Origin: an uncultured Sphingomonadales bacterium
GTDB taxonomy: Bacteria; Pseudomonadota; Alphaproteobacteria; Sphingomonadales; Sphingomonadaceae
Assembly (NCBI GenBank): GCA_903834285.1
Contig: CAILIO010000387.1
Location: 1-38,023 of the forward strand
Direction of reading: 5' to 3'
Length of the DNA: 38,023 nucleotides
Part shown: one piece after another, positions 1 to 8,740 of the stretch
How positions within the stretch are numbered: position 1 is the stretch's first letter
Layout of the letters: every line of letters begins with the position of its first letter
The notes under the pieces: model-generated
What the model was told of the DNA's origin: nothing
Databases searched by the model: none
What the model saw: the letters and a program-made list of their open reading frames with translations, nothing else
Translations under genes and position numbers: made by a program

Positions 1-940
1 TCGCATCGGGCTTTAGCCACGAAAGATCGAGCCCGAGATCGGAATAGTGGTCGGTCCGACCGGTGCTGCGGTCGCGCCCCGGGTTGATTGCGGCCTTGAG
101 CGCGAAGGCGCCCATTTCCAGTGTCCCGCCGCCGACATCGGTCTGATATGCCAACCGGCCATATGGCGCGAGGCCGTGGATGTCCCCCGGCGCGGCGGGA
201 TCCGCCCCGAGCCAGGTCAAGGTGCCCGCCCTGGGCGAGGTATAGGCCCCGCCCTCCAGATAGAACTTGTGGTCGATCCAGCTATAGGCCGAAACGCCCA
301 GCGAGTTCTGCGCAAGGCCCCCGTCGATCAGGGCGGCTGCCCCTGGCGTCCCGGAAACCGCCGTGTCGGTATAGGGAAAACCCCAGGCGGGCGTGGTGTT
401 CCACACGTCCTGCGTGGTCGGGCTGTTGTTGAGGGTGATGCCGAACACCGCGTCCTTGCCGAAGACCTTGCCCTGCGTCACCGCGCGCAGATCGACGTTG
501 TCCCATGACCACGCGCGCCCAACCCCGTCGTAGGTAACTTGCACGAAGCCGCCGAAATGCTGGCCGACACCGCCCGCCAGAAATATGCTTCCCTGATCGA
601 AGGCGACGTTGTCATTGGCCTTGAAGTGATCCGGTGCGGGCACCTGATCCTTGCGGGTATGGGTGTACGAGGCGATGGCCATCGCCGCCAGCGGCACGTT
701 GAACGGCTTGGTGCGCAAGGTGTAGCCGCCGAGCTTGAACTCGCGGCCAAAGGGCGTGAGCTGCGGACCGAACCCGCCGACATGGCAGGCCTGGCAGGGC
801 TGGCCGGTCTGTTCGGCATAGCTTGGCACGGCCTGCGCCGGGCGGGCGAGCGTCAGCGCCAGCAGCGCGCCTGCCAGCGGCAGCGCTGCTTGGGCGAGAA
901 GGCGGACCCTGGATCGCACATTGGTCTGTTTGCTTGGCAT
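1..940 (-). CDS. Outer-membrane protein with N-terminal CxxCH haem-like motif (C-terminus outside window)
   Basis: The reading frame stays open from an ATG at 938-940 to the window edge, giving at least 313 residues; the stop lies outside. An AGGGAG ribosome-binding site sits about 8 nt before the ATG. Residues 1-37 form a signal peptide (basic start, hydrophobic core, ARPAQA cleavage region). Shortly after comes CQACH (C49-H53), a c-type haem-binding motif, in the context GQPCQACHVGGFGPQLTPFG. The rest is rich in Gly, aromatic and alternating hydrophobic residues, as in a beta-barrel. Proteins with this arrangement are usually annotated as cytochrome c domain-containing or hypothetical outer-membrane proteins; the role is unknown to me. 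The single CxxCH could bind haem or only a metal. No partner gene is adjacent: a 108-nt gap separates it from the epimerase. Confidence 0.75.
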   Translation of the reverse strand, partial: MPSKQTNVRSRVRLLAQAALPLAGALLALTLARPAQAVPSYAEQTGQPCQACHVGGFGPQLTPFGREFKLGGYTLRTKPFNVPLAAMAIASYTHTRKDQVPAPDHFKANDNVAFDQGSIFLAGGVGQHFGGFVQVTYDGVGRAWSWDNVDLRAVTQGKVFGKDAVFGITLNNSPTTQDVWNTTPAWGFPYTDTAVSGTPGAAALIDGGLAQNSLGVSAYSWIDHKFYLEGGAYTSPRAGTLTWLGADPAAPGDIHGLAPYGRLAYQTDVGGGTLEMGAFALKAAINPGRDRSTGRTDHYSDLGLDLSWLKPDA

Positions 941-1048
941 GTCGGCTGCTCCCTGCCGTTGATGGCAGAGGGGTAACGCGCGGCGCGGGCATTTGATTTG
1001 GCGCCGGTCAAAATAGCGCGAATAAGCCTGCCTGTGGTCAATGGGCCA

Positions 1049-2008
1049 CTAGCGGGTGCGGCCCGCAACAATGGGCGAGATATAGGCCGGATCATGCGCG
1101 AAGGGCAGCGGCGCGCCATCCCGCAAGGCCTGGAGCACGGCGGCGAAATCGGTCCGGCAGCGGAAGCCGAGCTCCTGCTCCGCCAGCGCGGGATCATAGA
1201 CTCGGCCAAGGCTGCTTGGCAGCTGCCAGCCGCGCGCGGCGAACAGCGCCTCGGCATCGGGAAAATGCTCGCGGATCAGCGCGGCGGCGTCGCGCTTCAG
1301 CGCCGTGGCATCGCCGCGAGCAAACGGCGGCGGCGCGCTCACCAGATAGAGCCCGAAGCGCACATCGCGCGCCTTATCCAGCGCCATGACATGCGCCGTC
1401 GCGGCGTCCTCCACTGTCAGACGGCGATGCAGCAGTTCGATCGCCTTCAGGTTCTCGCCGGACGGCCGCGCGTGCGTGTCGTCGTCCTCCGGGAAGAAGC
1501 GCGCAGTGCGCAGCACGACGCAGGCCAACCCGTGATCTGCCGCATAGAGCCGGCAAAGCCCCTCCGCCGCCAGCTTGGTCACGCCATAGATATTGCGCGG
1601 CGCCAGCGGGCCGGTCTGCTCATCCAGCCAAACCGCCTCGTCTGCTTGCTCACGCCTGATCGCTTCGCTGATCATCAGCGAGGTGGTCGAGGTCATCACG
1701 AACCGGTCATGCCCCGCCGCGCGCGCCGCCTCGAGCAGGTTGAGCGTGCCGGCCACATTCACATCGACAAAGGCAGAGACCGGATAGCGCACGATATCCG
1801 GTTTGTGCAGCGCGGCCGCATGCACCACCGCGTCGATGCCCAGCCCCATCGCTCGGTCTACCACGGCCCGGCTGGCAATCGTGCCAACGACATGCGTTTC
1901 CGGCCCGGGGGCCGCATCCAGCCCGGTCACGGTATGCCCGGCGGCGCGCAATGCCGGGGCGAGAAAGCGGCCGAGCCAGCCGGAGGAGCCGGTGAGGAGA
2001 ACATGCAT
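1049..2008 (-). CDS. NAD-dependent epimerase/dehydratase (extended SDR family)
   Basis: 319 residues. The N-terminus MHVLLTGSSGWLGRFL carries the glycine-rich dinucleotide fold (TGSSGWLG, residues 6-13). YGVTKLAAE supplies the catalytic Tyr-xxx-Lys, preceded by the STTS segment that positions the active-site Ser/Thr. This is the pattern of nucleotide-sugar epimerases and dehydratases; the substrate cannot be told. A longer in-frame reading runs upstream, but the ATG at 2006-2008 directly begins the Rossmann fold and overlaps the stop of the preceding lipoprotein gene (TGATG), so this start is chosen. It is the last gene of a three-gene overlapped unit (cinA-like, lipoprotein, epimerase), suggesting translational coupling. 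Confidence 0.85.
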   Translation of the reverse strand: MHVLLTGSSGWLGRFLAPALRAAGHTVTGLDAAPGPETHVVGTIASRAVVDRAMGLGIDAVVHAAALHKPDIVRYPVSAFVDVNVAGTLNLLEAARAAGHDRFVMTSTTSLMISEAIRREQADEAVWLDEQTGPLAPRNIYGVTKLAAEGLCRLYAADHGLACVVLRTARFFPEDDDTHARPSGENLKAIELLHRRLTVEDAATAHVMALDKARDVRFGLYLVSAPPPFARGDATALKRDAAALIREHFPDAEALFAARGWQLPSSLGRVYDPALAEQELGFRCRTDFAAVLQALRDGAPLPFAHDPAYISPIVAGRTR

Positions 2009-2562
2009 CAGAAAACCTCCTGCGCCAGATTGGCCTGCGTATAGCACTCGATCACCAGACTGATTGCGCGTCCGTCGCGCACCCGCAGCAAGGCCCTGTG
2101 CGAAAGCACCGTTCCCGCCGGGCACCCTTGCGCGCGCCCCCGCCGACTTTCCAGACGCTCGCGGTGAAATCCCAGCGGGCGCACCACCGTGCCGAAGGGC
2201 GTGCGCGTCGTCTCCAGCGCGGTGTTCATCGCCGGGGTCAGCCGGGCAGGGACGTACCAGTTCTTTGCGTCGGACAGCATCTCCGTGCCGCAGCGTAGCC
2301 GCACGTGTCGAAAGACCAGCGGTTCGTCTGCCCCAACGCCGAGCGCGGCGCGTATCGCGGGCGTGGCGTCCTCGTTCGCATCGCGGTCGGTTTCCGCCAT
2401 GATCTGCGCCGGCGCGGCAATCCGCCGGGCCGCGCACCACTCGCCCAGCGCAGCGGTGGCGCTGTCATTGCTCGCAAGGGTATGCTCGAAGCGGGTGAGG
2501 GTGGGCGCGCACGCGGCCAGCATGAGCGCAAGGCCCGCTGCCGCTGTTGCCCGGAGGATCAG
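2008..2562 (-). CDS. Predicted lipoprotein, possibly chorismate-lyase-like fold; probable CTG start
   Basis: The only in-frame ATG (2521-2523) would give a protein beginning MLAACAP, which is just the end of a lipoprotein signal. Reading upstream without a stop gives LILRATAAAGLALMLAAC, a good lipoprotein signal peptide with a lipobox ending in Cys. The only plausible initiator there is a CTG at 2560-2562 that overlaps the TGA of the preceding cinA-like gene (CTGA), with a GGGGGG run just before it. From this start the protein has 184 residues; from the ATG, 171. The body (RHVRLRCG, NWYVPARLTP, TPFGTVV, then LSHRALLRV) reminds me of chorismate lyase/UTRA-fold proteins, with no DNA-binding domain. 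Function unknown. It lies between and overlaps both neighbours. Confidence 0.65.
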   Translation of the reverse strand: MILRATAAAGLALMLAACAPTLTRFEHTLASNDSATAALGEWCAARRIAAPAQIMAETDRDANEDATPAIRAALGVGADEPLVFRHVRLRCGTEMLSDAKNWYVPARLTPAMNTALETTRTPFGTVVRPLGFHRERLESRRGRAQGCPAGTVLSHRALLRVRDGRAISLVIECYTQANLAQEVF

Positions 2563-3320
2563 ATGCCCCCCAGCACCGAAGCGCGACCAATCGCCGCCAG
2601 TCGATCGATCAGGACGTGTGCGCAGGCGTCAAGCAGCGCTTGATCGGTCGAGCGGATCACGAAGTTCGCGCCAACTTTGCCTTCGCGGAAGAAGGGATAG
2701 CTGCCGATCTGGCAGCCCTCGTGCGCCCTTTCGGTCTCGCGAAGCAGGTCCGCCACTTCGCTTTCGGCGACCCAGCAGCCGACGGTCGCCGAAAGCAGCG
2801 GCAAGCCGCCCTCCAGCGTGCCGGTCAGGCCGTCGAGCATCTGCGCTGTGATGCCCGGAACACCCGCCATCAGATAGACATTGCCCGCCTTTATCCCCGG
2901 TGCCCCGGACAGTCGGTTGGGGATAAGGTCCGCCCCTTCGGGTATGCGCGCCATGCGCAGCCGCGCCGGATTGATCCCGCCGCGCGTCTCGTAGTAGCGG
3001 GTGAGAATGCCCTCTGCCTCGGGATGGATCACCACCGGCACGCCCATCGCCTCGGCCACAGCGTCCACCGTGATGTCATCATGCGTCGGCCCGATGCCGC
3101 CCGTGGTGAACAGGTAATCGTTGCGCGCTCTGAGTGCATTCACCGCTTCGATGATCGCCGCCATGTCATCCGGCACAACCCGCACTTCGCGAAGGCGAAT
3201 GCCCTGCACTCCCAGCCACGCCGCGACTTGCGCGATGTTCTTGTCATGCGTGCGGCCAGACAGGATTTCGTCGCCTACGACAATGAGCGCGGCGGTCCAG
3301 ATGCGGGAGGTTTTGGTCAT
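2559..3320 (-). CDS. CinA-like molybdopterin-binding domain protein
   Basis: 253 residues beginning MTKTSRIWTAALIVVGDEIL. The segment VGDEILSGRTHDKN and the later FTTGGIGPTHDD are the two signature loops of the MoaB/Mog/CinA N-terminal domain, which binds molybdopterin or related ligands. Full CinA proteins are about 400 residues and carry a C-terminal nicotinamide-nucleotide amidase domain. That domain is absent here, so this is the short form often called competence/damage-inducible protein A. Its stop overlaps the putative CTG start of the downstream lipoprotein gene. It heads a three-gene overlapped unit; the biochemical role is not predictable from context. Confidence 0.88.
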   Translation of the reverse strand: MTKTSRIWTAALIVVGDEILSGRTHDKNIAQVAAWLGVQGIRLREVRVVPDDMAAIIEAVNALRARNDYLFTTGGIGPTHDDITVDAVAEAMGVPVVIHPEAEGILTRYYETRGGINPARLRMARIPEGADLIPNRLSGAPGIKAGNVYLMAGVPGITAQMLDGLTGTLEGGLPLLSATVGCWVAESEVADLLRETERAHEGCQIGSYPFFREGKVGANFVIRSTDQALLDACAHVLIDRLAAIGRASVLGGI

Positions 3321-3437
3321 GGCCGAACCGATAGCGCATTGGGTGAGGGGCGCAATGGGGCTTTGAGGGGGCTATGCACCCGGGTAGCCCGAGCACCGCG
3401 TCCGATCCGGGCCGGCCGGCTCCGTGGTTCCACCAGC

Positions 3438-4433
3438 CTACCGGCCCGGATCCTGATCCACGCGGTCGTAGGCTTTGCGGATATCCGCCGGCGGGTCCTC
3501 GTTTCCGGTTTCGGGCAGGTCCTTGTGCAGCGAGAGCGACCATCGCTCCAGCCAGTTGATTCCGTCTTTGCCGTCATAGTCATCGGGGGTGCGATAGGCC
3601 TTGTCGCGCATGGCCCGGGCAAGGCGGACCGGATGGAGATGCAGGCGCGCGAGCAGGTCTGCGAGGTCGTCGATCGAGTCGGCATTCAGCCGCGTGCCGT
3701 GCAGCAGAATGACGTGCGCGATGTCGCGACCAAACAGGGCCCGCGCGCTGGCCAGCGACCAAAGGATCTGCCTCTCGGTATAGGCGAGGTACTCGGATTT
3801 GATGCGGTGCGCTGAATCGCTATCCTTGCGCGCAACCGCATCGTCATAGGGCTCGGCGAATTCCCAATCGTCGGCATCGATCGTGACCGGGGCAATCCGA
3901 TAGCCGTGCCCCGCCAGCCAGCTGTTGATCATAGCTTTGACCGGTGCCGGATAGCCCGTTTCGAGATAAGGGTGCCGGAACCAGCGCAAGTGTCGGTGAT
4001 GCTCGGCCATGAGCGCGCGGATCACGGGCTCTCCGCGCGTGATGTCGGCAGTGTATTCTGTTGCACCGAGCGTGTTGGGAGACTCATGCGAGAAGGTGTG
4101 GTTTCCCAGCTCCATCCCCGCGTCCAGCCAGCGCTTGAGATTGGCAATCTGGGCGTCCCGCTCGCCGTCATCGAGCTTGCCCTCGTTGACAAACCCTGTT
4201 GCTGGAAAGTGATGCCGCTTGAGGCCGCGAAGGAGCAGGATGTTCGAGGTGTCGATATAGCACTGATCGCGCACGATGCTGAGCGCGGGCAGATCGTCAA
4301 ATGTCAGCGCAATGCTAATTGCGCGAGCCTGGGTCGGCGATGTCGGTAGAGCAAGCGCACTGGCGCAGATCAGACATTGTTTCCGAAGGTTCCGTAGGCA
4401 CTTTGCACGATACACCAAATACCCCCTAAGCAT
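3438..4433 (-). CDS. Secreted polysaccharide deacetylase (NodB homology domain)
   Basis: 331 residues from the ATG at 4431-4433 (an in-frame GTG at 4467-4469 would add 12 residues but gives a poorer signal). Residues 1-36 are a basic then hydrophobic signal sequence ending near SPTQA. All NodB motifs are visible: TFDD (44-47, catalytic base and metal Asp), GNHTFSH (metal His-xxx-His), WFRHPYLETG (motif 3), DADDWEF (motif 4) and ILLHGTRLN (motif 5 with the catalytic His). The enzyme should be an active metal-dependent deacetylase of an N- or O-acetylated carbohydrate in the periplasm. With a polysaccharide locus starting 6 kb away it may trim that polymer, but peptidoglycan is equally possible. 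It is monocistronic. Confidence 0.85.
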   Translation of the reverse strand: MLRGYLVYRAKCLRNLRKQCLICASALALPTSPTQARAISIALTFDDLPALSIVRDQCYIDTSNILLLRGLKRHHFPATGFVNEGKLDDGERDAQIANLKRWLDAGMELGNHTFSHESPNTLGATEYTADITRGEPVIRALMAEHHRHLRWFRHPYLETGYPAPVKAMINSWLAGHGYRIAPVTIDADDWEFAEPYDDAVARKDSDSAHRIKSEYLAYTERQILWSLASARALFGRDIAHVILLHGTRLNADSIDDLADLLARLHLHPVRLARAMRDKAYRTPDDYDGKDGINWLERWSLSLHKDLPETGNEDPPADIRKAYDRVDQDPGR

Positions 4434-4605
4434 CCCGTGTTCTATCCTGCCACCCGCTCCGTGCGCCACAAAACACTTTTCTGCACACCACCATTGCCTG
4501 CTGGGGTCTGCTTTTCCTTTGGCGGGACGAATTGCATAAGGAGAGCCAGTTTCGGTTTCGCAAAAGCGGGGTTAAAAGAAACGTCATCGCAACAGCCATT
4601 CAGGA

Positions 4606-5232
4606 TTGGAATTCACTCTGCAGGACCAAGTCGACCTCCAAGCCGTATTCGAACGGATTTATGCCAATGACAGTTGGAGCAACGGGTCTGGCCCGGGTTC
4701 TGCTCCTTCGAGCACGATCGAATATCGCGCCTTCGTCGAGAGGTTCATGATCGAAAATGACGTTCGCACCGTGACCGATCTCGGCTGCGGCGATTGGCAG
4801 TTCTCCAGAATGATGGACTGGTCGGGGAAAACGTATCGCGGCTACGACGTGGCAAGAAGCATTGTTGATCGAAACAACAGCCTTTACGCCACCGAATCGA
4901 TCAGCTTCGAGGTGATGGGGCAAATGGAGGATCTCCCCGGCGGTGATTTGCTGCTCTGCAAGGAGGTCCTGCAGCATCTGCCGAACGCGATGATCGCTGA
5001 GCTGCTCCCGATCATCGCCTCGCGATACAAGTTTGCGCTCATCACAAATGCCATTGAGCCGGTTGCAAACGCAAATGTGGACATCTTACCAGGCGATTGG
5101 CGGCCGCTCCGGCTTGACCGCGAACCCTTCTACTTCGCGGGGGCAACAGTGTTCATCTACTTCCCGCAGAAGGGCAGCCATTTTTGGCGCAACGGCGTGT
5201 TTCTCATTATGGGCCACCGCGACGTGCGGTGA
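4606..5232 (+). CDS. Class I SAM-dependent methyltransferase
   Basis: 208 residues. SAM-binding motif I is DLGCGDW (58-64), followed by GYDVARSIVDRN (acidic residue binding the ribose) and the DLLLCKEVLQHL region (motif IV). An in-frame TAA at 4573-4575 limits the start. No ATG or GTG lies between it and the conserved region, so TTG at 4606 is the best initiator although the AGGA before it is too close to be a good ribosome-binding site. The N-terminal pattern (IYANDSWSNGSGPGS) is typical of small methyltransferases found in glycan clusters. The substrate is unknown. The gene is convergent with the monooxygenase; an imperfect G/C-rich inverted repeat lies between them around 5250-5278. Confidence 0.82.
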   Translation: MEFTLQDQVDLQAVFERIYANDSWSNGSGPGSAPSSTIEYRAFVERFMIENDVRTVTDLGCGDWQFSRMMDWSGKTYRGYDVARSIVDRNNSLYATESISFEVMGQMEDLPGGDLLLCKEVLQHLPNAMIAELLPIIASRYKFALITNAIEPVANANVDILPGDWRPLRLDREPFYFAGATVFIYFPQKGSHFWRNGVFLIMGHRDVR

Positions 5233-5280
5233 TAACTCGGGTACCCTGGCTCCCTCCGCTGAAGGAAGGGAAGCCCATCC

Positions 5281-6807
5281 TTACTCCGCCGGTTCGACCA
5301 CCTCGCCGGCCGTTTTCGTCACCGTACCGGTTGCCTTGCCAAAGTGCATGATGCCGTCGTCGAGCGGGTTTTCCTTCAAGTACTTGCGGTCGAACAGATA
5401 GTCCTGGTTGAGCCGCCAGGGCATGGTCCTCGCGTTCTTGGGCTGGATCGAAAGCCCGCGCTGGATGTAGCCGGAGGAGAGATCGAGCGGCGTGTCCGCT
5501 TCAAGCGCGCTTTCGTCGGTGAGGACCGGGGTTGCGCTGTCGGCGCCCACCTTCTTCATGTGGTTGAGCAGACGGCACACGAAATCGGAGTCGATGTCGG
5601 CGCGCAGCGTCCATGAGGCGTTGAGGTAGCCGAACACCTGCGCGAGGTTGGGCAGGTTCGAATACATGCAGCCCTTGTAGTACCAGCGCTCGTTCATCCG
5701 CACCGGCTGACCGTCCATGCCGAGCGCGATCTTGCCGGCCATCGCGAGGGCAAGGCCGGTGGCGGTCACGATCACGTCGCAATCGAGCCGCTTGCCGGAC
5801 TTGAGCTGGATGCCGGCCGCGTCGATGCGCTCGATGTGGTCGGTGACGATCTCGGCCTTGCCAGCCTTCATCGCGTCGAACAGATCACCATCGGGCACGA
5901 GGCACAGGCGCTGTTCCCACGGGTTGTAGGGCGGGGTGAAGGTGGCGGGATCGTACTTGGGGCCAAGCGCTTCCTGCAGCTTCTTCGTCAGGTAGTCCTT
6001 GACCTTCTGCGGTTCGTTCCGGGCGCGCTTGAACACCATGTTCTGCATGGTGACGTTCTTGAAGCGCGTGATCTTGTAGGCGAGCTTCTCGGGCAGGAAT
6101 TTGCGCAGCGTGTTGGCAATCGCATCGCGGGCGGGCCGGATTGCATACCAGGTCGGCGTGCGCTGGAGCATGGTGACATGAGCGGCCTGCTTCGCCATCG
6201 CCGGGACGATGGTGACGGCAGTCGCGCCCGAGCCGATCACGACGACACGCTTGCCCGTATAGTCGATATCTTCTGGCCAGAACTGCGGATGGATAATGGT
6301 GCCGGCAAAGTCCTCGCGGCCCGGGATGGCGGGGTCGTAGGGCGTGTCGTAGTCGTAGTAGCCCGAGCCGAGGTACAGGAACCGCGCGGTGGTGCGGCTG
6401 CGCTGGCCGTCGGCGGCCTCGGTGGTGATCACCCACCAGGCATGCGCGCTTTCCCAGTTGGCCGAGACGACCTTGGTCTCGAAGCGGATGTGCTGGCGGA
6501 TGCGGCGCTCATCGACGATGCGATTGAGATATTCGAGGATCGATGGGCCGTCGGCGATCGACTTTTCGTGCCTCCACGGCTCGAAGATGAAGCCGAGCGT
6601 GTGCATGTCGCTGTCAGAGCGCACGCCCGGGTAGCGAAACAAGTCCCAGGTGCCGCCAAGTTGGGGGCGGCGTTCGAACAGGGCGTAGCTGCGATCGGGG
6701 CAGAGCATCTGCATGTGCGCGGCCATGCCGATGCCGGAAAGCCCGGCGCCGATGATCGCGACGTCTATGTCCGGCTGCCCGGCGCGCCGCGTGTCTTCGA
6801 AACCCAT
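5281..6807 (-). CDS. FAD/NADPH-dependent monooxygenase, Baeyer-Villiger type
   Basis: 508 residues. FAD-binding GAGLSG (20-25), a second nucleotide-binding GSGATA, and between them FAGTIIHPQFWPED, which matches the Baeyer-Villiger fingerprint FxGxxxHxxxW. The late VIVTATG is the third conserved flavoprotein motif. Such enzymes insert oxygen next to a ketone or oxidise heteroatoms; the physiological substrate cannot be predicted. An ATG at 6829-6831 would add eight residues, but GGAGGA lies 4-5 nt before the ATG at 6805-6807, so the shorter start is chosen. The gene is alone on its strand, divergent from corA, and has no evident link to the polysaccharide genes. Confidence 0.9.
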   Translation of the reverse strand: MGFEDTRRAGQPDIDVAIIGAGLSGIGMAAHMQMLCPDRSYALFERRPQLGGTWDLFRYPGVRSDSDMHTLGFIFEPWRHEKSIADGPSILEYLNRIVDERRIRQHIRFETKVVSANWESAHAWWVITTEAADGQRSRTTARFLYLGSGYYDYDTPYDPAIPGREDFAGTIIHPQFWPEDIDYTGKRVVVIGSGATAVTIVPAMAKQAAHVTMLQRTPTWYAIRPARDAIANTLRKFLPEKLAYKITRFKNVTMQNMVFKRARNEPQKVKDYLTKKLQEALGPKYDPATFTPPYNPWEQRLCLVPDGDLFDAMKAGKAEIVTDHIERIDAAGIQLKSGKRLDCDVIVTATGLALAMAGKIALGMDGQPVRMNERWYYKGCMYSNLPNLAQVFGYLNASWTLRADIDSDFVCRLLNHMKKVGADSATPVLTDESALEADTPLDLSSGYIQRGLSIQPKNARTMPWRLNQDYLFDRKYLKENPLDDGIMHFGKATGTVTKTAGEVVEPAE

Positions 6808-6928
6808 GCTGTCCTCCGCTATTATTAACATCCATGATAGCAGTCGAAGGGATGATTGCCAGCCTGTTTCAACGGGCGGTTAAACGCGGTGATTGCGCTT
6901 TTGCGGGCGGGGCGACACAAGGATTGCC

Positions 6929-7912
6929 ATGCCGATCATCGCCGCGCGCCGTTATACCGAGGGGAAGCCCCATCCCGGCGATCTGGCCGTGACAGGCGTG
7001 CCCGCCCACCACGAAAGCCTTCCGCGCGGGTGCTTTGACTGGATCGGCCTGTGCGATCCGACGGACGAGGAGATGGCGCGCGTCGCCCGCCAGTTCGGGC
7101 TTCACCCGTTGGCAGTCGAGGATGCGCTGCACCCGCGCCAGTTGCCCAAGGTCGATATCTACGGCCAGCAGCTTTTCGTCGTGGCGCGCACGGCGATGAA
7201 GGGGGCGGCGGACGATTCGATCACCTATGGCCAGACGGCGGTGTTCCTCGGCGCGCGATTCATCGTGACGGTGCGCCTCGGCTCCGCGCGCGCCCATGCC
7301 GATCTGCGCCGCGCGCTGGAGGCGGACAGCGACCACCTCGCCGAAGGGGCGGACTATGTGCTCCATGCCGTGCTCGATTTCATCGTTGATGGCTATCTGC
7401 CGATCGCCGACAAGTTCGAGGAAGTGGCGCACACCATCGAGGAAGCCGCGATCGACCAGTTTCCTGATCCGACCACGATCCGCCGCATCTTCCGGCTGCG
7501 CCGAGAACTGAGGCGGTTCGAGCGGATCATCGGGCCGATGGAAGAGATGACGCAGCGTCTGGCGGAATCAGACCTGCCGACGATCGACCCTTCGGCACGC
7601 ATCTGGTTCCGCGATGTGCTGGACCATGTCCGGCGCGCAATGGCGCGGATGGAGGGGCTCAAGGAAACGCTGGCCGTGACGGTGGAGACGGCGGGATTGC
7701 TCGAGCAGTACCGGCAAGGCGTGATCACCCGGCAACTCGCGGCCTGGGCAGCGATCCTGGCGGTGCCGACGGCGATAGCCGGCATCTACGGGATGAACTT
7801 TGATGACCTGCCCGAATTGCATTGGCGCTGGGGCTATCCCATGGTCTGGGCGCTGATCGTCACGATCTGCGGCGGGCTGTGGTGGCGGTTCCGGCGGATC
7901 GGGTGGCTTTAG
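6929..7912 (+). CDS. corA: CorA-family magnesium/divalent cation transporter
   Basis: 327 residues. The C-terminus has two membrane segments joined by a periplasmic loop; the first ends in YGMNF with the GMN selectivity motif at residues 288-290. The N-terminal domain is cytosolic and rich in charged helices (for example [20 protein letters not shown]), as in CorA and ZntB pentamers. The start is the ATG at 6929, with AAGGA five bases upstream; a longer in-frame reading from 6893 has no conserved content. The last four bases overlap the end of the convergent ung gene. Confidence 0.92.
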   Translation: MPIIAARRYTEGKPHPGDLAVTGVPAHHESLPRGCFDWIGLCDPTDEEMARVARQFGLHPLAVEDALHPRQLPKVDIYGQQLFVVARTAMKGAADDSITYGQTAVFLGARFIVTVRLGSARAHADLRRALEADSDHLAEGADYVLHAVLDFIVDGYLPIADKFEEVAHTIEEAAIDQFPDPTTIRRIFRLRRELRRFERIIGPMEEMTQRLAESDLPTIDPSARIWFRDVLDHVRRAMARMEGLKETLAVTVETAGLLEQYRQGVITRQLAAWAAILAVPTAIAGIYGMNFDDLPELHWRWGYPMVWALIVTICGGLWWRFRRIGWL

Positions 7913-8598
7913 TCGGTCAGCCGCCAGTCTATTGCCGCGCAGCCCTGCTCTTCCAGAAACGCATTGGCACGGCTGAAGTGTCGGCAGCCGAGAAAGCCGC
8001 GGTGGGCGGAAAGCGGGCTGGGGTGCGGGGCTTCGAGAATGAGGTGCGGGCCGTTGCTTGCTTCGCGGATCAAGGCGGCCTTGGCGCGGGCATGGCTTCC
8101 CCAGAGCAGATATACGCACGGGGCTCGGCGTGCCGCGACTGCGCGAATCGCGGCGTCGGTAAACAGTTCCCAGCCCTTGCCCTGGTGCGAGGCGGCCTGT
8201 CCGGCCTCGACGGTCAGCACCGTGTTGAGCAGAAGTACGCCTTGCTTGGTCCAGCCTTCGAGATGACCATGCCGAGGGCGCGGAAGGCCAAGATCGGCTT
8301 CCTGTTCCTTGAAGATGTTCAGCAGGCTCGGCGGAACCGGCACGCCTTGCTGGACCGAGAAGGCAAGACCATGCGCTTGGCCGGGCCCGTGATAGGGATC
8401 CTGCCCAAGGATGACGACCTTGACCGCGGGCAGCGGGGTGAGCATGAGCGCGGCGAGGCGGGTGCCGGCGGGCGGATAGATCGCCTTGCCGGCCGTCTCC
8501 TCGGCCTTTAGGAAGCCGCCCAGCGTGCGCAGCGGACGGCTGGCTAGGACGGGGTCAAGCGCCGGGCGCCATGTCTCGGGGATGGAACTAACTGTCAT
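7909..8598 (-). CDS. ung: Uracil-DNA glycosylase, family 1
   Basis: 229 residues, the normal length for the family. The water-activating loop GQDPYHG has the catalytic Asp at residue 67, and HPSPLSA supplies the minor-groove intercalation loop with its conserved His. [10 protein letters not shown] and [10 protein letters not shown] are the other conserved blocks. The enzyme removes uracil from DNA after cytosine deamination or dUTP misincorporation. It overlaps corA tail to tail by 4 nt and is divergent from the RNase D-like gene across a 142-nt gap. Confidence 0.95.
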   Translation of the reverse strand: MTVSSIPETWRPALDPVLASRPLRTLGGFLKAEETAGKAIYPPAGTRLAALMLTPLPAVKVVILGQDPYHGPGQAHGLAFSVQQGVPVPPSLLNIFKEQEADLGLPRPRHGHLEGWTKQGVLLLNTVLTVEAGQAASHQGKGWELFTDAAIRAVAARRAPCVYLLWGSHARAKAALIREASNGPHLILEAPHPSPLSAHRGFLGCRHFSRANAFLEEQGCAAIDWRLTD

Positions 8599-8740
8599 CG
8601 AGGCGCAGCGTTAGCGTTCCGGCACGCTTCAGGGAATAGGGGCCGGGGACATTGGCCAGACAGGCAGGAGCGCCTGCAAGGGCTTGGCCGGACTGATTCC
8701 CGTGCTTGCCGCCATCGCCCCGAAAGCCTAAGCGGAAGGG

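Noticed and set aside
2009..2440. An N-terminal extension of the epimerase frame of about 144 codons.
   Set aside because: It overlaps the lipoprotein gene, which has convincing protein features, and the Rossmann fold begins exactly at the ATG at 2008.
2008..2562. A GntR/UTRA transcription regulator.
   Set aside because: The fold may be related to UTRA/chorismate lyase, but there is no helix-turn-helix and the protein carries a lipoprotein signal.
5245..5280. A bidirectional terminator between the methyltransferase and the monooxygenase.
   Set aside because: The inverted repeat needs two bulges and has no T tract on either side, so it is noted only as imperfect.
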